Shown: positions 52,581-62,144, counted from the stretch's first letter. The stretch is DNA of 64,000 nucleotides from an uncultured Bacteroidota bacterium (GCA_937124965.1 CAKZLB010000013.1:425154-489153); one strand, 5' to 3'. Program-made: numbers and translations. The notes: generated by a model not told the origin, from the letters alone.

Positions 52581-53561
52581 ATGAAAACACTTAAGAACAC
52601 AATCATCGCTTTATTAATACTATGCTCCACCCAGGTTTGGAGTCAAAGTATATTAATCACTCCAGAGTACGATACTCCAGAAAAGAATACATGGAGTGGT
52701 GCACTCTATACGGGAATAGACATGCAAAACACCTCTGGAGGAATTTTCCTTGGTTTAAATGGACGATACACGTTAGGAAAAATAGCAACGTTTAGCACAA
52801 ACCTTAGTTATGATTTAACAAGACTTGTAAGCTCAGGAAGCGTTCTGTCATTTGATGAAGAACTACTCAACCAACTACCTGCTTACAAAGATTTTCAGTT
52901 TCGTGGTACGTTTCATTTCAAAGACGAAATGGGCACATTAAAAAGCAAGGTAAAACTTGGTCGAAGAAACGAAGCAAATGCTACTGGAACAGGTGGTAGA
53001 ACTGTAAAATACAGTACTCAATGCGAAACCAAAGTTCGCAACGTATATGGAATTACCGCATCGTTAAATGTCCAAAGTAGATTGGCAGGGAATCAGGACT
53101 CATTCCAAGTCATCCGTGTAAAAAACGCATTAGGTGAAGATCCAGGAAATATTAACGTAGCTGTTGGACAAAATAATCTTGTGTTAGGTGCTGGTTTACA
53201 AATAGGACAATACACATGGTTTAAAGGTCAATTTTCTGCGGTAGCTGCAAATATCAATAAGACTCGACGCGTAAGAAAAAGTCTTGTAGCGAATTTCGAA
53301 CTGTTGTATGCACTTGCCATTTCAACAGGAGATGAAGCCTATTTTAAGAAGGATGCAAACACAGCACTCGAAACGTATAAAATTGACGAAGTTGAGAAAC
53401 GTCGATTGGGCTTCAGAATTACAACGGACTATGGTATGAACAAGCCAGGTGGATTCCAACGACTTGAGCTTGGATGGAGACCAGGAGTTTGGGCACCAAA
53501 TGCTAATTCAAAATTTTTAAACCAAGCTTATTTTGTTTATGCACTCGGTATTGGTTTTTAA
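52581..53561 (+). CDS. Secreted, probable outer membrane protein
   Basis: 326 residues with a signal peptide (STQVWSQ). The rest has many amphipathic strands and glycines (WSGALYTGIDMQNTSGGIFL, RYTLGKIATFSTNLSYDL) and a final FVYALGIGF strand, which together suggest an outer membrane barrel. Family not recognised. Its stop and the next ATG are separated by one base, so it is translated with the HTH-only regulator. Preceded by a two-component system and its likely operator. Confidence 0.8.
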   Translation: MKTLKNTIIALLILCSTQVWSQSILITPEYDTPEKNTWSGALYTGIDMQNTSGGIFLGLNGRYTLGKIATFSTNLSYDLTRLVSSGSVLSFDEELLNQLPAYKDFQFRGTFHFKDEMGTLKSKVKLGRRNEANATGTGGRTVKYSTQCETKVRNVYGITASLNVQSRLAGNQDSFQVIRVKNALGEDPGNINVAVGQNNLVLGAGLQIGQYTWFKGQFSAVAANINKTRRVRKSLVANFELLYALAISTGDEAYFKKDANTALETYKIDEVEKRRLGFRITTDYGMNKPGGFQRLELGWRPGVWAPNANSKFLNQAYFVYALGIGF

Positions 53562-53562
53562 A

Positions 53563-53781
53563 ATGTCACAAAACAAGTCAAAAGAAGGTCGTTTATCAAA
53601 AAGGGAGAAGGAGATTTTGCGATTAGTTTTAGAAGACAAATCGTCGAATGAAATATCTGAGTTATTAGGAATATCCCCTCGAACAACCGATACCCATCGA
53701 AAAAATATTGGACAGAAGCTAGGCAGTTCCAGTGTTCTACATTGGATGCGGTGGGCCTTCAAAAACGGACTGATTGAATAG
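53563..53781 (+). CDS. LuxR/GerE helix-turn-helix protein without receiver domain
   Basis: 72 residues from the ATG at 53563, which follows the barrel-protein stop by one base; upstream in-frame ATGs fall inside that gene. The protein is a single LuxR HTH (LSKREKEILRLVLEDKSSNE, ISPRTTDTHRKNIG, WAFKNGLIE) with no receiver or ligand domain. It resembles the HTH of the regulator encoded at 51853-52500 (both end ...FxNGLIx), suggesting a truncated paralogue that competes for, or adds to, the same sites. Confidence 0.85.
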   Translation: MSQNKSKEGRLSKREKEILRLVLEDKSSNEISELLGISPRTTDTHRKNIGQKLGSSSVLHWMRWAFKNGLIE

Positions 53782-53785
53782 TGTT

Positions 53786-53809
53786 AAGGAGCGGAAACTC
53801 TCCTTTTTT
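53786..53809 (+). terminator. Rho-independent terminator
   Basis: AAGGAG ... CTCCTT with a six-T run. It closes the barrel-protein/HTH transcript. Confidence 0.75.
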
Positions 53810-53934
53810 AATTTAATGAGGAGTTAAAAAAAGACGTAAACGCGCATATTGAGCAAAGTCAATTTAATGTAATACTTAATACAATTCTGCAACCGTCTCA
53901 AAATATTGGGGTCTTTAAGTTATCTTACATCCAT

Positions 53935-55464
53935 ATGATTATGAAAAATTCACTACATGCTGTTGTCGCTTTTTTCGTTCTATTATCTTTTAACAATGCC
54001 ACTGCAAAGGAACCTGTTATTACTTTAAATGGTAATAGTGATACTACAATTAATGTATATCATGGTTATCAGGACGAAGGTGTTACAGCCTTTGATGTGG
54101 AAGACGGAGACCTAACCAGTTCTGTAGTCGTTAACACTTACCTAGACACTTCGTTTATCGGCGATTATTACATCAAATATTATGTAACCGATACTGATGG
54201 GAACCAAACTGTAGTAACACGATCTGTTAAAGTTCGAGACTTAGAAAAACCCAAAATTACGTATTTAGGAGAAGACAGTTCCTGTGTTGGTCTGAACATC
54301 CCGCATAAAAGTTCAGATGTTACTGCTAAAGATAATTATGACACACGTATTGGCAGCGCCATTCGATACAGCACCAATATTGATGTCACAAAGATGGGAA
54401 CATATTGGGAAAAATTTTGGGCAACCGACTTTTCCGGTAATACAAGCGACACGTTATACACAACTGTTATTGTTAGTGCTGATTGTACACCTCCAGCATT
54501 AACACTTATTGGAGCTGCAGATACCACGATTCTTCAATATTCTATTTGGTCTGATCCTGGTGCCGTAGCTTTCGATATGAATGGCAATGACTTATCCAGT
54601 AAAATTACCGTTACAGGTTATGTAGACACTCGTAAAGCACGCGACCAATTTAAGTTACAATATAGTGTGTCCGACACTCATGGCAACACATCAATGATTG
54701 AACGGAGGGTTACAATACTTGCTCCATGTTACCCTATAATCAGAGTTCAAAGTGACACAATACAAATTGACGTTAACTACCCGTACAATGCTTACAGTGG
54801 CGTTTATGATATTTCTTGCAATTCAGAGATTCATGTTACCAACAATGTGAATCCATTTAGACTCGGTTCTTACAATGCTACTTATACTACAACAAGCTAT
54901 AGCGGACATTCTGACACGGCAGATATAGTAGTACAAGTGGTAGATTTAGAAAGCCCAACTATTCGTAGTAAAAGTGGTCCAATAGTCAAAATTGCAAAAA
55001 ACGATGTGTATGATCCAAGAGACCATATAATCCTTTCCGATAATTATGACGCACCATTTGATTTGATAAAAAATTTAGTTGTGTCGTATAATGATGTAGA
55101 CGTAAATACAGAAGGAGTTTATTCTACTGTTTTTCGGGTAACTGATTTAAGTGGTAACATGTCGAAAAAGTTTACTTTATTTACATCGGTTGAAGCCTCC
55201 ATTTTATCTTTACAAACGATAAACGATAAACAATCGGTTAAAATTTATCCCAACCCCAGCTCAGAAAGTTTTACTGTTGAATCTGAGACAGACAAACAAA
55301 TTTCTGGTATTCGAATGTATAGCTGTTTAGGTCAGTTAGTATATGCAGAAAATTTTAGTAATTATAAGGTTACGATTAAACAAGATTCTATTCCAAAAGG
55401 TTTATATACACTGGAAATACTGATGAATGAAGAATCTAGTTTTAGGAAATTGATAATCGAGTAG
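53935..55464 (+). CDS. Secreted multi-repeat Ig-like protein with type IX sorting domain
   Basis: 509 residues: signal peptide (LLSFNNATAK), then four or five repeats of the DUF5011/HYR-like type (PVITLNGNSDTTINV, PGAVAFDMNGNDLSSKI, each ending in YxVxDxxGN), and a Por sorting domain at about 435-509 (VKIYPNPSSESFTVES, IPKGLYTLEILMN). Surface-located by the type IX system; such repeats usually serve adhesion or spacing. A second ATG at 53941 is the alternative start and makes little difference. Confidence 0.88.
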   Translation: MIMKNSLHAVVAFFVLLSFNNATAKEPVITLNGNSDTTINVYHGYQDEGVTAFDVEDGDLTSSVVVNTYLDTSFIGDYYIKYYVTDTDGNQTVVTRSVKVRDLEKPKITYLGEDSSCVGLNIPHKSSDVTAKDNYDTRIGSAIRYSTNIDVTKMGTYWEKFWATDFSGNTSDTLYTTVIVSADCTPPALTLIGAADTTILQYSIWSDPGAVAFDMNGNDLSSKITVTGYVDTRKARDQFKLQYSVSDTHGNTSMIERRVTILAPCYPIIRVQSDTIQIDVNYPYNAYSGVYDISCNSEIHVTNNVNPFRLGSYNATYTTTSYSGHSDTADIVVQVVDLESPTIRSKSGPIVKIAKNDVYDPRDHIILSDNYDAPFDLIKNLVVSYNDVDVNTEGVYSTVFRVTDLSGNMSKKFTLFTSVEASILSLQTINDKQSVKIYPNPSSESFTVESETDKQISGIRMYSCLGQLVYAENFSNYKVTIKQDSIPKGLYTLEILMNEESSFRKLIIE

Positions 55465-55473
55465 AGTTACTTA

Positions 55474-55617
55474 TTAACCAGACCAATTCTCTCGATCCAA
55501 ACTTCGATATTGAATGGCTTCGGCTATGTGTTCAATTTTTATTTCGTCAGAAGAAACAAGGTCTGCAATTGTAAGAACAACTTTAAGGATTCGGTTATAA
55601 AATCGAACTCAGGTTGA
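55474..55617 (-). pseudogene. Decayed 3' fragment of a comM/yifB-like gene
   Basis: Reading the minus strand, the last about 46 codons match the end of the intact comM-like gene at 59537-61075 almost codon for codon: [20 protein letters not shown] and [15 protein letters not shown] here, against [20 protein letters not shown] and [15 protein letters not shown] there. The reading frame carries an in-frame TGA at the position of SAR in the intact gene and nothing of the ATPase domain remains. It is a relic of a duplication, or of a rearrangement that moved the real gene. Confidence 0.85.
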
Positions 55618-55682
55618 AAAGTATAGCTACAATCATGATCAGGTAAACGATTTTTTTATCAATTATAAAGGAACACAGATAA

Positions 55683-55697
55683 AGTCGCTTGGCGACT
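55683..55697. promoter_or_regulatory. Perfect inverted repeat centred on a -33 element
   Basis: AGTCGC-TTG-GCGACT, where TTG is the -33 box of the promoter at 55689-55719. Operator candidate for the CheY-like regulator gene. Confidence 0.5.
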
Positions 55698-55719
55698 AAA
55701 CAAAATGGCGATACCTTTG
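55689..55719 (+). promoter_or_regulatory. Promoter of the CheY-like regulator gene
   Basis: TTG at 55689-55691, 20 bases, TACCTTTG at 55712-55719; both boxes match consensus and the ATG is 32 bases further on. Confidence 0.65.
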
Positions 55720-55751
55720 TTCAAGATACGAATATAGAAAAAAAATAATTA

Positions 55752-56153
55752 ATGGATAGCTTCAAACAAGCTTGGATTATCGATGACGACAAAGTTTACA
55801 TCTACGGTCTTAAACGGTTGATAAAACTTGTAAAATTCTCAGAAAATGTACAGATTTACTATGATGGATACCAGGCTGTAAATCAAATATTGTTATTAAA
55901 AAAATACAAACGTATCGAGGAGATCCCCGATGTCATTTTACTCGATATCAATATGCCCGTCTGGGATGGATGGGAGTTTATTAAGCACGCTGATCTTAAA
56001 AAGATTAACAAGAAAATTATACTTTATGTCGTATCCTCGTCGATAAAATCGGATGATTTGAAAAAAGCTCAGGAGCTTGAAGAGGTTACCAATTTTGTTG
56101 TAAAACCTATTACAACGGATAAGTTAAAATCTATGATGCGAAATGCTTCTTAA
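55752..56153 (+). CDS. CheY-like single-domain response regulator
   Basis: 133 residues, receiver only: IIDDD acidic pocket (10-13), phosphoacceptor D65 in VILLDINMPVWDGWEF, and VVKPI. The WDGWEFI form is common in Bacteroidota regulators that pair with multi-PAS kinases. It is a paralogue of the regulator at 56713-57093 but on the other strand and with its own promoter. Partner kinase not proven; the nearest is the PAS kinase at 57083-59356. Confidence 0.92.
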   Translation: MDSFKQAWIIDDDKVYIYGLKRLIKLVKFSENVQIYYDGYQAVNQILLLKKYKRIEEIPDVILLDINMPVWDGWEFIKHADLKKINKKIILYVVSSSIKSDDLKKAQELEEVTNFVVKPITTDKLKSMMRNAS

Positions 56154-56712
56154 CTATTTTCTTGCGTTTATACGGTATTTTCAGTTTTAGAAATAAGTTG
56201 ATATCATTTTTCAACTGTACAAATTTGAGATTAAACCTGAATTTGTACTCGATTCTATTTAAATCGACAAAGTCTGTTAGAGTAATCCTTTTAAAAGTTA
56301 TTTGTTAAAAGCAAGTTTAATATAAAGCTTTTTTTAGCCTTTTATGCCAGTCAGGCTTATTGTCAATTACACATATAGAAACACTTCAACATTGGGTAAA
56401 AAGTGGACTGCAAGCAGCAATAACTTACGTTTACAGATTAGAAATCTTCAACTTCATAGAAATACAAAGGTATGAACCGTTCAAGTTTATAAATAAGGAA
56501 TTCAGCTACAAAATGTACTTATGTGATGCATTGAGATGACGTAATTCAAATATTTAAGTAGTTTAAACCTCAAGAAGAATAGTTATTATTAATCAACCAT
56601 TTTAGAAGCCTGTATTTTTGACTTTAGTATATAAATACTTAATGTGATTTGACAATTGCTAAACTGCTGCAAGTTGGGGTCCGAAATTGTTTAAAGTAGG
56701 TTGTCAACTGTT
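56154..56712. other. 559-base gene-free region
   Basis: AT-rich gap between two convergent paralogous response regulators. No gene, terminator or transposon end is recognised. The last bases (from about 56690) are the 3' flank of the minus-strand regulator. Confidence 0.5.
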
Positions 56713-57093
56713 CTACAAAGCACTTACTTTTTCAATATCTAACGGTTTAACTAAGAAAGTCTCTACTAAACTAGATGCAGTTGCTTTATTTTCATCATCT
56801 TTTTTAACAGAAGCTGTCAGAATAACAAGTTTAAAGCTTTTTCTTATGTTAAGCTCTCGCAAATATTCTATAAACTCCCAGCCATCCCAAACTGGCATAT
56901 TCAGATCTAAAATGATTAAATCAGGAAGAACATTAACTGGCCCATTCTGCAGCAACATCAATTTGTTCATCGCTTCAAAACCATTTGTAAATTCTTTTAT
57001 GTTTGAACAAACATTGGCTTTTTTTAGAAGCTTCTTAATGCTAAAACGATTTACTCTATCGTCGTCTACTAACCAACAACTTTTATACTTCAT
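56713..57093 (-). CDS. CheY-like single-domain response regulator (paired with PAS kinase)
   Basis: 126 residues, receiver only: LVDDD (8-12), D63 in LIILDLNMPVWDGWEF, VILTAS, and FLVKPLD. It starts 11 bases inside the upstream kinase gene, so translation is coupled and it is the likely phosphate acceptor of that kinase. There is no output domain, so the pathway must pass through another protein or protein contact. Confidence 0.93.
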   Translation of the reverse strand: MKYKSCWLVDDDRVNRFSIKKLLKKANVCSNIKEFTNGFEAMNKLMLLQNGPVNVLPDLIILDLNMPVWDGWEFIEYLRELNIRKSFKLVILTASVKKDDENKATASSLVETFLVKPLDIEKVSAL

Positions 57094-59356
57094 TTACTCT
57101 TAACTTAACAGCGAAGGTTGAGCCAACATCAACTTGGCTTTCGAAACTAATTTCTCCACCCATGGAAATCACGTGACTTTTGGTTAAAAACAGACCAATT
57201 CCACGCGCATCATCATTTCCATGAAATGTTTTATACATACCAAACATTTTATCCCTTACTAAATCGGCATTTATTCCCAGTCCGTTGTCTTTCACCGTTA
57301 TAACGATACAGTTATTTTGTTTAATTGTTTTCAAATGGATGAATGGTTTCCGTTCTTTAGATCTATATTTAATAGCGTTGCTAATGAGGTTAATCAGTAT
57401 GCTATCCAAATACGCTGGAGTTCCCATTATTTCGTGAGATGAATCAACCTCATTGATTATTTCGACTTCTGATGTTTTGATTTGTATCGCTAAATTCGTC
57501 AGTGCTTCGTTAACAAAGTCACTTATTCTCAGTCCTTTTACAATTTCACTATTGATATCGTCGACTTTAACGACTTCATTCAAATTGGTTATCGTTTTTT
57601 CCAAACCTCCAACTCCAGCTTGTAACATTTCAAATATTTCATCGTCCAAACCATTTTCTTTTTCTTGTAAAATAATGTCTAGAAGCATCTTTAAATTGGA
57701 AGAGTGCGATCTTAAATTATGAGAAACAATATTTGCAAATCCATATAATCTATGATTTTGGGCTTTTGTCTTCGACAATAACCGGTCAACTTTCGTTTTT
57801 ACGCTTTTTGCTTCTGTTATATCCTCAAATTGACAAATAAAATGCTCTTCTGTTATATTGTCATCGGGAATTACCGATATTGATACATTTAACCATTTTA
57901 TCGCATTAGATTCAGTTAGAATACGGACTTCTTTTACATAATTGGTATTAGCATCTACCGATTTTAGACTGAAGCTGTTTTTATCCTCTGGGTGAATTAG
58001 AGACAGTATGTTTTTGTTTAGAAGTTGCTCTTCATACAAATCAAATATCTCAAGTGATTTTTTATTAGCACGTGTCCAATTTCCTTTTTCGTTCAACAAA
58101 GCCATACCATGAGGGGCATTATCAAATGTAAGTCGCAACAGTCTTTCTTGATGCGTCAATTGTTGGTGTTTTTGTTTAATTTGGTTTATATCTTGAAAAA
58201 CGCCATAAACGCTCGTGCACTTGTTATTTTTAATAACAGGTATTCCTATGGCTCTTACCCAAACGAGGTTATTTTTTGCAGTAAGTATTTGAAGCTCAAG
58301 ATCGTATCCTTGCCCTTTCTCAATTGCATTGTTAAACGCAGTTATTATAGAGTCTCGGTTAACACCTTCAGGGAAAAAGTTTATTCCAGCTTCTAGCTCT
58401 GGTACAAAATCTATTGGCACCTCATGTATTTCAGAAGTTACTTTACTCCATGTTACAGAATCTCGCTCTAAGTTTACTTCCCAAGTACCAATTCGTGCAA
58501 CCTTATTGGTTTTATCCAGCAAGTTTTTGTACTTACTTAGTAGGAGTTCATTTTCTTTTCGTTCAGTTATGTCGATAATAGACCCTCTAAGCCACATAGC
58601 CTTACCACTGCTATCTCGCTCCATAACTTGACCACTAATCAGTAGCCATTTCCACATGCCATCTTTATGTCTAATTCTACCTTCAGTTTTGTATTGTTCT
58701 GTTTCTCCTTTTAGGTGCTGAATTAATGCATTCTTTAGTGGTTCATAATCCTCGGGATGTAGTTTTTCACTCCATTGAAGAGAATCCCATTGTTCAGTTT
58801 GTTTTTGTTCTTCACCATAGAGTTGATACCATTGATCATTGCATTCGAAATAGTTCGTAGATATATTCCACTCCCAAGTTCCTATTTGTGAACCCTCAAT
58901 TATTTGACGGTGTCTGTCAACTTTGTCGGATAGGTCTTTTTCCAACTCCTTTTGTCTAGTTACATCAATATGAGACCCAAGCATACGAATTGGCTTTCCT
59001 TTCTGGTCTCTTATTACTACACCTTTACAACGTATCCAGACGGTATGCCCTTTTTTGTGCTTATATCGAACTATTTGATCATATGGATGGTTTGGGTCGT
59101 CGCAATGTTTTGCAAAATTTTCGTATGTCGGACCTAAATCATCTGGGTGTATCAAGTCTTGCCAGGCGCTAGCTTTGTGAGGCATTTTGTTAGGGTCGTA
59201 ACCTAACGTTATCCAAAAACTATCATTCATCCACTCTTCGTCGGCATTTTCCAAATCCCAATACCACATACCATCTAATGCCGTAGCTTGAATAAAGTCA
59301 AAGATTTTTTGATCCGTTTGAATCGAATTATATAGTTCTTGCTGTAAATAGTTCAT
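57083..59356 (-). CDS. Multi-PAS sensor histidine kinase (cytoplasmic)
   Basis: 757 residues with no signal peptide or membrane helix. Four PAS domains with PAC motifs follow each other (about 15-135, 150-268, 275-395, 400-525; e.g. KGHTVWIRCKGVV, RHKDGMWKWLLISGQ), then a phosphoacceptor helix with H in FANIVSHNLRSHSSNL and a HATPase domain (LISNAIKYRSK, DNGLGINAD, GRGIGL-like DARGIGLFLTKS). Such proteins sense small molecules, redox or light in the cytoplasm. It overlaps the single-domain regulator gene by 11 bases. Confidence 0.92.
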   Translation of the reverse strand: MNYLQQELYNSIQTDQKIFDFIQATALDGMWYWDLENADEEWMNDSFWITLGYDPNKMPHKASAWQDLIHPDDLGPTYENFAKHCDDPNHPYDQIVRYKHKKGHTVWIRCKGVVIRDQKGKPIRMLGSHIDVTRQKELEKDLSDKVDRHRQIIEGSQIGTWEWNISTNYFECNDQWYQLYGEEQKQTEQWDSLQWSEKLHPEDYEPLKNALIQHLKGETEQYKTEGRIRHKDGMWKWLLISGQVMERDSSGKAMWLRGSIIDITERKENELLLSKYKNLLDKTNKVARIGTWEVNLERDSVTWSKVTSEIHEVPIDFVPELEAGINFFPEGVNRDSIITAFNNAIEKGQGYDLELQILTAKNNLVWVRAIGIPVIKNNKCTSVYGVFQDINQIKQKHQQLTHQERLLRLTFDNAPHGMALLNEKGNWTRANKKSLEIFDLYEEQLLNKNILSLIHPEDKNSFSLKSVDANTNYVKEVRILTESNAIKWLNVSISVIPDDNITEEHFICQFEDITEAKSVKTKVDRLLSKTKAQNHRLYGFANIVSHNLRSHSSNLKMLLDIILQEKENGLDDEIFEMLQAGVGGLEKTITNLNEVVKVDDINSEIVKGLRISDFVNEALTNLAIQIKTSEVEIINEVDSSHEIMGTPAYLDSILINLISNAIKYRSKERKPFIHLKTIKQNNCIVITVKDNGLGINADLVRDKMFGMYKTFHGNDDARGIGLFLTKSHVISMGGEISFESQVDVGSTFAVKLRVNEV

Positions 59357-59536
59357 AGTGCTGTCCAGTGTACGAAGATCATCTGGTATTCCTTAAATAA
59401 ATAAAACAAGGCGACATTAGATTAAACAAAGCCCAACATACTGTCTCTTTTATAAGAACAATTCAATTGGGGTACTAACTACTGAGAAGTGCCTTCACAT
59501 TTAAACTTGCGGTTATATCTTTCATCAAACGTGACA

Positions 59537-61075
59537 TCAACCTGCCCAATTCTCACGATCCAAGCTACGATATTGAATCGCTTCCGCTAAATGTTCGATT
59601 TTAATTTCGTTAGAAGATGCAAGGTCTGCAATCGTTCGAGCTACTTTAAGGATTCGGTCGTAAGCACGAGCTGAAAGGTTCAATTTATTCATGGCATTCT
59701 TTAACAGGAGAACACCCGCTTTATTGATTTGGCAATAGGTCTGAATGCTTTTCGTGCTCATTTGTGCATTGCAATAAACTTCGGCATTGTTCTCAAACCT
59801 TAGAGCTTGGATTTCACGGGCAGCAACTACTCTCTTGCGAACATCAACACTTGATTCTGATTTACGCTCATCCGTAAGCTCATCAAACAATACAGGTGTT
59901 ACCTCCACATGAATATCAATCCTATCTAACAATGGTCCTGAAATTTTACTCAGATACTTCTGAACAACACCAGGAGCACAAACACACTCTTTCTCAGGGT
60001 GGTTGAAGTAGCCACAAGGACATGGATTCATAGAACTAACTAACATAAAAGTCGCAGGATAATCTACTGAGAATCTTGCCCGAGCAATCGTCACACGACG
60101 TTCTTCAAGTGGCTGGCGCATTACCTCTAATACCGTACGTTTAAATTCTGGCAATTCATCTAAAAAAAGCACACCATTATGTGCCAACGATATTTCTCCT
60201 GGTTGAGGATTATTACCACCACCAACTAATGCAACATCACTAATTGTATGATGAGGATTTCTAAATGGTCGGTTACAAATTAGTCCTTGTGTTGAAGGCA
60301 ATCGTCCAGCTACTGAATGAATTTTAGTTGTTTCCAGCGCCTCACGCAGTGTTAATGGTGGTAAAATAGAAGGCAATCTTTTAGCTAACATAGTTTTGCC
60401 AGCTCCAGGTGGACCAATAAGTATAACATTATGACCTCCAGCCGCTGCAATTTCCATAGAGCGCTTTATGTTATCTTGACCTTTCACATCAGCAAAGTCA
60501 ACTTCAAAATGGGTACTACTTTCTTCAAATTGTTCTCTAGGGTTTACAACAGTTCTTGGCAACTCAACAGTATTATTCAGAAACTCAACTACTTCAACAA
60601 TTGTGTTTACACCAAACACCTCAAGATCTTTAACTATCGCAGACTCTAATGCATTTTGGCGTGGGACAATCATCCTAGTGAATCCATCTTTTTTTGCTTG
60701 AATGGCAATTGGAAGACACCCATTAATTGGTAAAATACTGCCATCTAGGCTTAACTCACCCATAATAATAAAATCATCAAGCTCTTCATTAGTTACTTGA
60801 CCTGAAGCAGCTAAAATTCCAACAGCTATTGTTAGATCATAGGCAGAACCTTCCTTTTTAATATCTGCTGGAGCCATATTTACGATAATTCCGTTGCGTG
60901 GCATTTGCAAACTATTATTCTTAAATGCCGTAGCTATCCTAAGCTGACTTTCCTTTACAGCGTTATCAGGTAAGCCCACAATGTGCATTTTGGTACCTGA
61001 ACCGACATTAACCTCTACAGTAATGTTGTACGCATCAACACCTTGAACCGCGCTCCCAAAAGTTTTAGTTAGCAT
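59537..61075 (-). CDS. comM: YifB/ComM-family Mg-chelatase-like AAA+ ATPase
   Basis: 512 residues: N-terminal Lon-like domain (about 20-165, [15 protein letters not shown]), AAA+ core with Walker A GPPGAGKT (221-228), Walker [12 protein letters not shown], a four-cysteine [17 protein letters not shown] insert and a C-terminal helical domain ([18 protein letters not shown]). ComM acts in branch migration during transformation, so natural competence genes may exist elsewhere. A TATTTTTG box ends four bases before the ATG. A copy of its 3' end lies 4 kb away as a relic. Confidence 0.93.
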   Translation of the reverse strand: MLTKTFGSAVQGVDAYNITVEVNVGSGTKMHIVGLPDNAVKESQLRIATAFKNNSLQMPRNGIIVNMAPADIKKEGSAYDLTIAVGILAASGQVTNEELDDFIIMGELSLDGSILPINGCLPIAIQAKKDGFTRMIVPRQNALESAIVKDLEVFGVNTIVEVVEFLNNTVELPRTVVNPREQFEESSTHFEVDFADVKGQDNIKRSMEIAAAGGHNVILIGPPGAGKTMLAKRLPSILPPLTLREALETTKIHSVAGRLPSTQGLICNRPFRNPHHTISDVALVGGGNNPQPGEISLAHNGVLFLDELPEFKRTVLEVMRQPLEERRVTIARARFSVDYPATFMLVSSMNPCPCGYFNHPEKECVCAPGVVQKYLSKISGPLLDRIDIHVEVTPVLFDELTDERKSESSVDVRKRVVAAREIQALRFENNAEVYCNAQMSTKSIQTYCQINKAGVLLLKNAMNKLNLSARAYDRILKVARTIADLASSNEIKIEHLAEAIQYRSLDRENWAG

Positions 61076-61552
61076 TTAACAAAAATAAGAATTGAAATTC
61101 ACGTAAAATCACAACTTCAACGACCCATATCGTTAATCGTAAAACCAATCTGAATTTTGAAATACTAATTTAGACCATCGCTTACGATAACTTTCGCTAC
61201 CACTAAATCAAATATTATCCTCGTCCAGCCTTACCGTTACTAACATCCATCGAAATAAATGTATCACATAGGTAATAAATCATCCAATATGTAAACTATG
61301 AAATATTAGCATGCACTGCTAAAAACGTTATAACAATAAAGAACCTAACTATACGAATTAACCTCCTGACTTAGGAGTAGGAATAATTAAAAATTAGTAA
61401 AGTCTAAGAACAAGTTATATTGTTAATGACACATCGAACTCTAATGCGCATAGTAAACCATAAATTGATATACATGAATTTAACATCCAACTGTTACACT
61501 TCAATAATTATTATTGAAAAGCATAAGGGCCTAGTTTCCCTAAAAATGGAAC
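61076..61552. other. 477-base gene-free region
   Basis: Very AT-rich. Contains two short hairpins, CTCCT-GACTT-AGGAG at about 61365-61379 and TTCAATA...TATTGAA at about 61500-61518, and the comM -7 box at its left end. No gene is supported on either strand. Confidence 0.5.
61080..61087 (-). promoter_or_regulatory. -7 box directly before the comM start
   Basis: Minus strand TATTTTTG-TTAA-ATG, an exact TAnnTTTG match. -33 not clear (a CAA complement lies at 24 bases). Confidence 0.45.
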
Positions 61553-62140
61553 TTATTTCAACAATCCAACAATCTCGGAACTTTGTGGTTTAACGTTCGA
61601 CTCGAAATACCCAAGTAGTTCTCCTTCAGGTGACAAAAGAAACTTGTTGAAGTTCCAGGAAACTTTATAATCTCCAACTTTATTAAACTTTTTACTGGTC
61701 AACCACTCATAAATTGGGTGTTGATTATCTCCTTTTACATCTAATTTCTCTGATAAAGGAAAAGTCACACCATAGTTCGCCTTGCAGAAACTAGCAATTT
61801 CGTTACTATCTCCAGGTTCTTGAAATCCAAATTGATTACATGGCATTCCAATCACTACTAATTTATCAATATTAGCCTTATACAAAGCTTCTAAGCCCTC
61901 GTATTGAGGAGTATAACCACATTTACTAGCGACATTAACAAAAAGGATGTATCTGCCCTTAAACTCGCCCAAATCAATATTACTTGTATTATTCAATGAT
62001 TTTAATCCAATTGAATAAATATCAGTAACAGAATTCAAGTGTTCATCTTGTGATAATTGTCTGCTAGACGATCCACAAGAAATTGTCATAAAGGTGCATA
62101 AGAATAATACTATATACGTTTTAGAAATTTCCATAGTCAT
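61553..62140 (-). CDS. Glutathione peroxidase-family lipoprotein
   Basis: 195 residues with a lipobox (FMTISC, C22), so the enzyme is exported and anchored. The GPx fold has the peroxidatic Cys74 (NVASKCGYTPQY; cysteine, not selenocysteine), GMPCNQFGFQEPG with the resolving Cys and Gln, and the Trp in SWNFNKFLL. It likely uses thioredoxin-like partners to remove peroxides outside the cytoplasm. An ATG two codons later is the alternative start; the box GATCTTTG ends 4 bases before the first ATG, which favours it. Confidence 0.9.
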   Translation of the reverse strand: MTMEISKTYIVLFLCTFMTISCGSSSRQLSQDEHLNSVTDIYSIGLKSLNNTSNIDLGEFKGRYILFVNVASKCGYTPQYEGLEALYKANIDKLVVIGMPCNQFGFQEPGDSNEIASFCKANYGVTFPLSEKLDVKGDNQHPIYEWLTSKKFNKVGDYKVSWNFNKFLLSPEGELLGYFESNVKPQSSEIVGLLK

Positions 62141-62144
62141 ATAA

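Noticed and set aside
56687-57103. 138-codon plus-strand frame
   Set aside because: It lies opposite the response regulator at 56713-57093, which has intact receiver motifs; the plus-strand protein has none.
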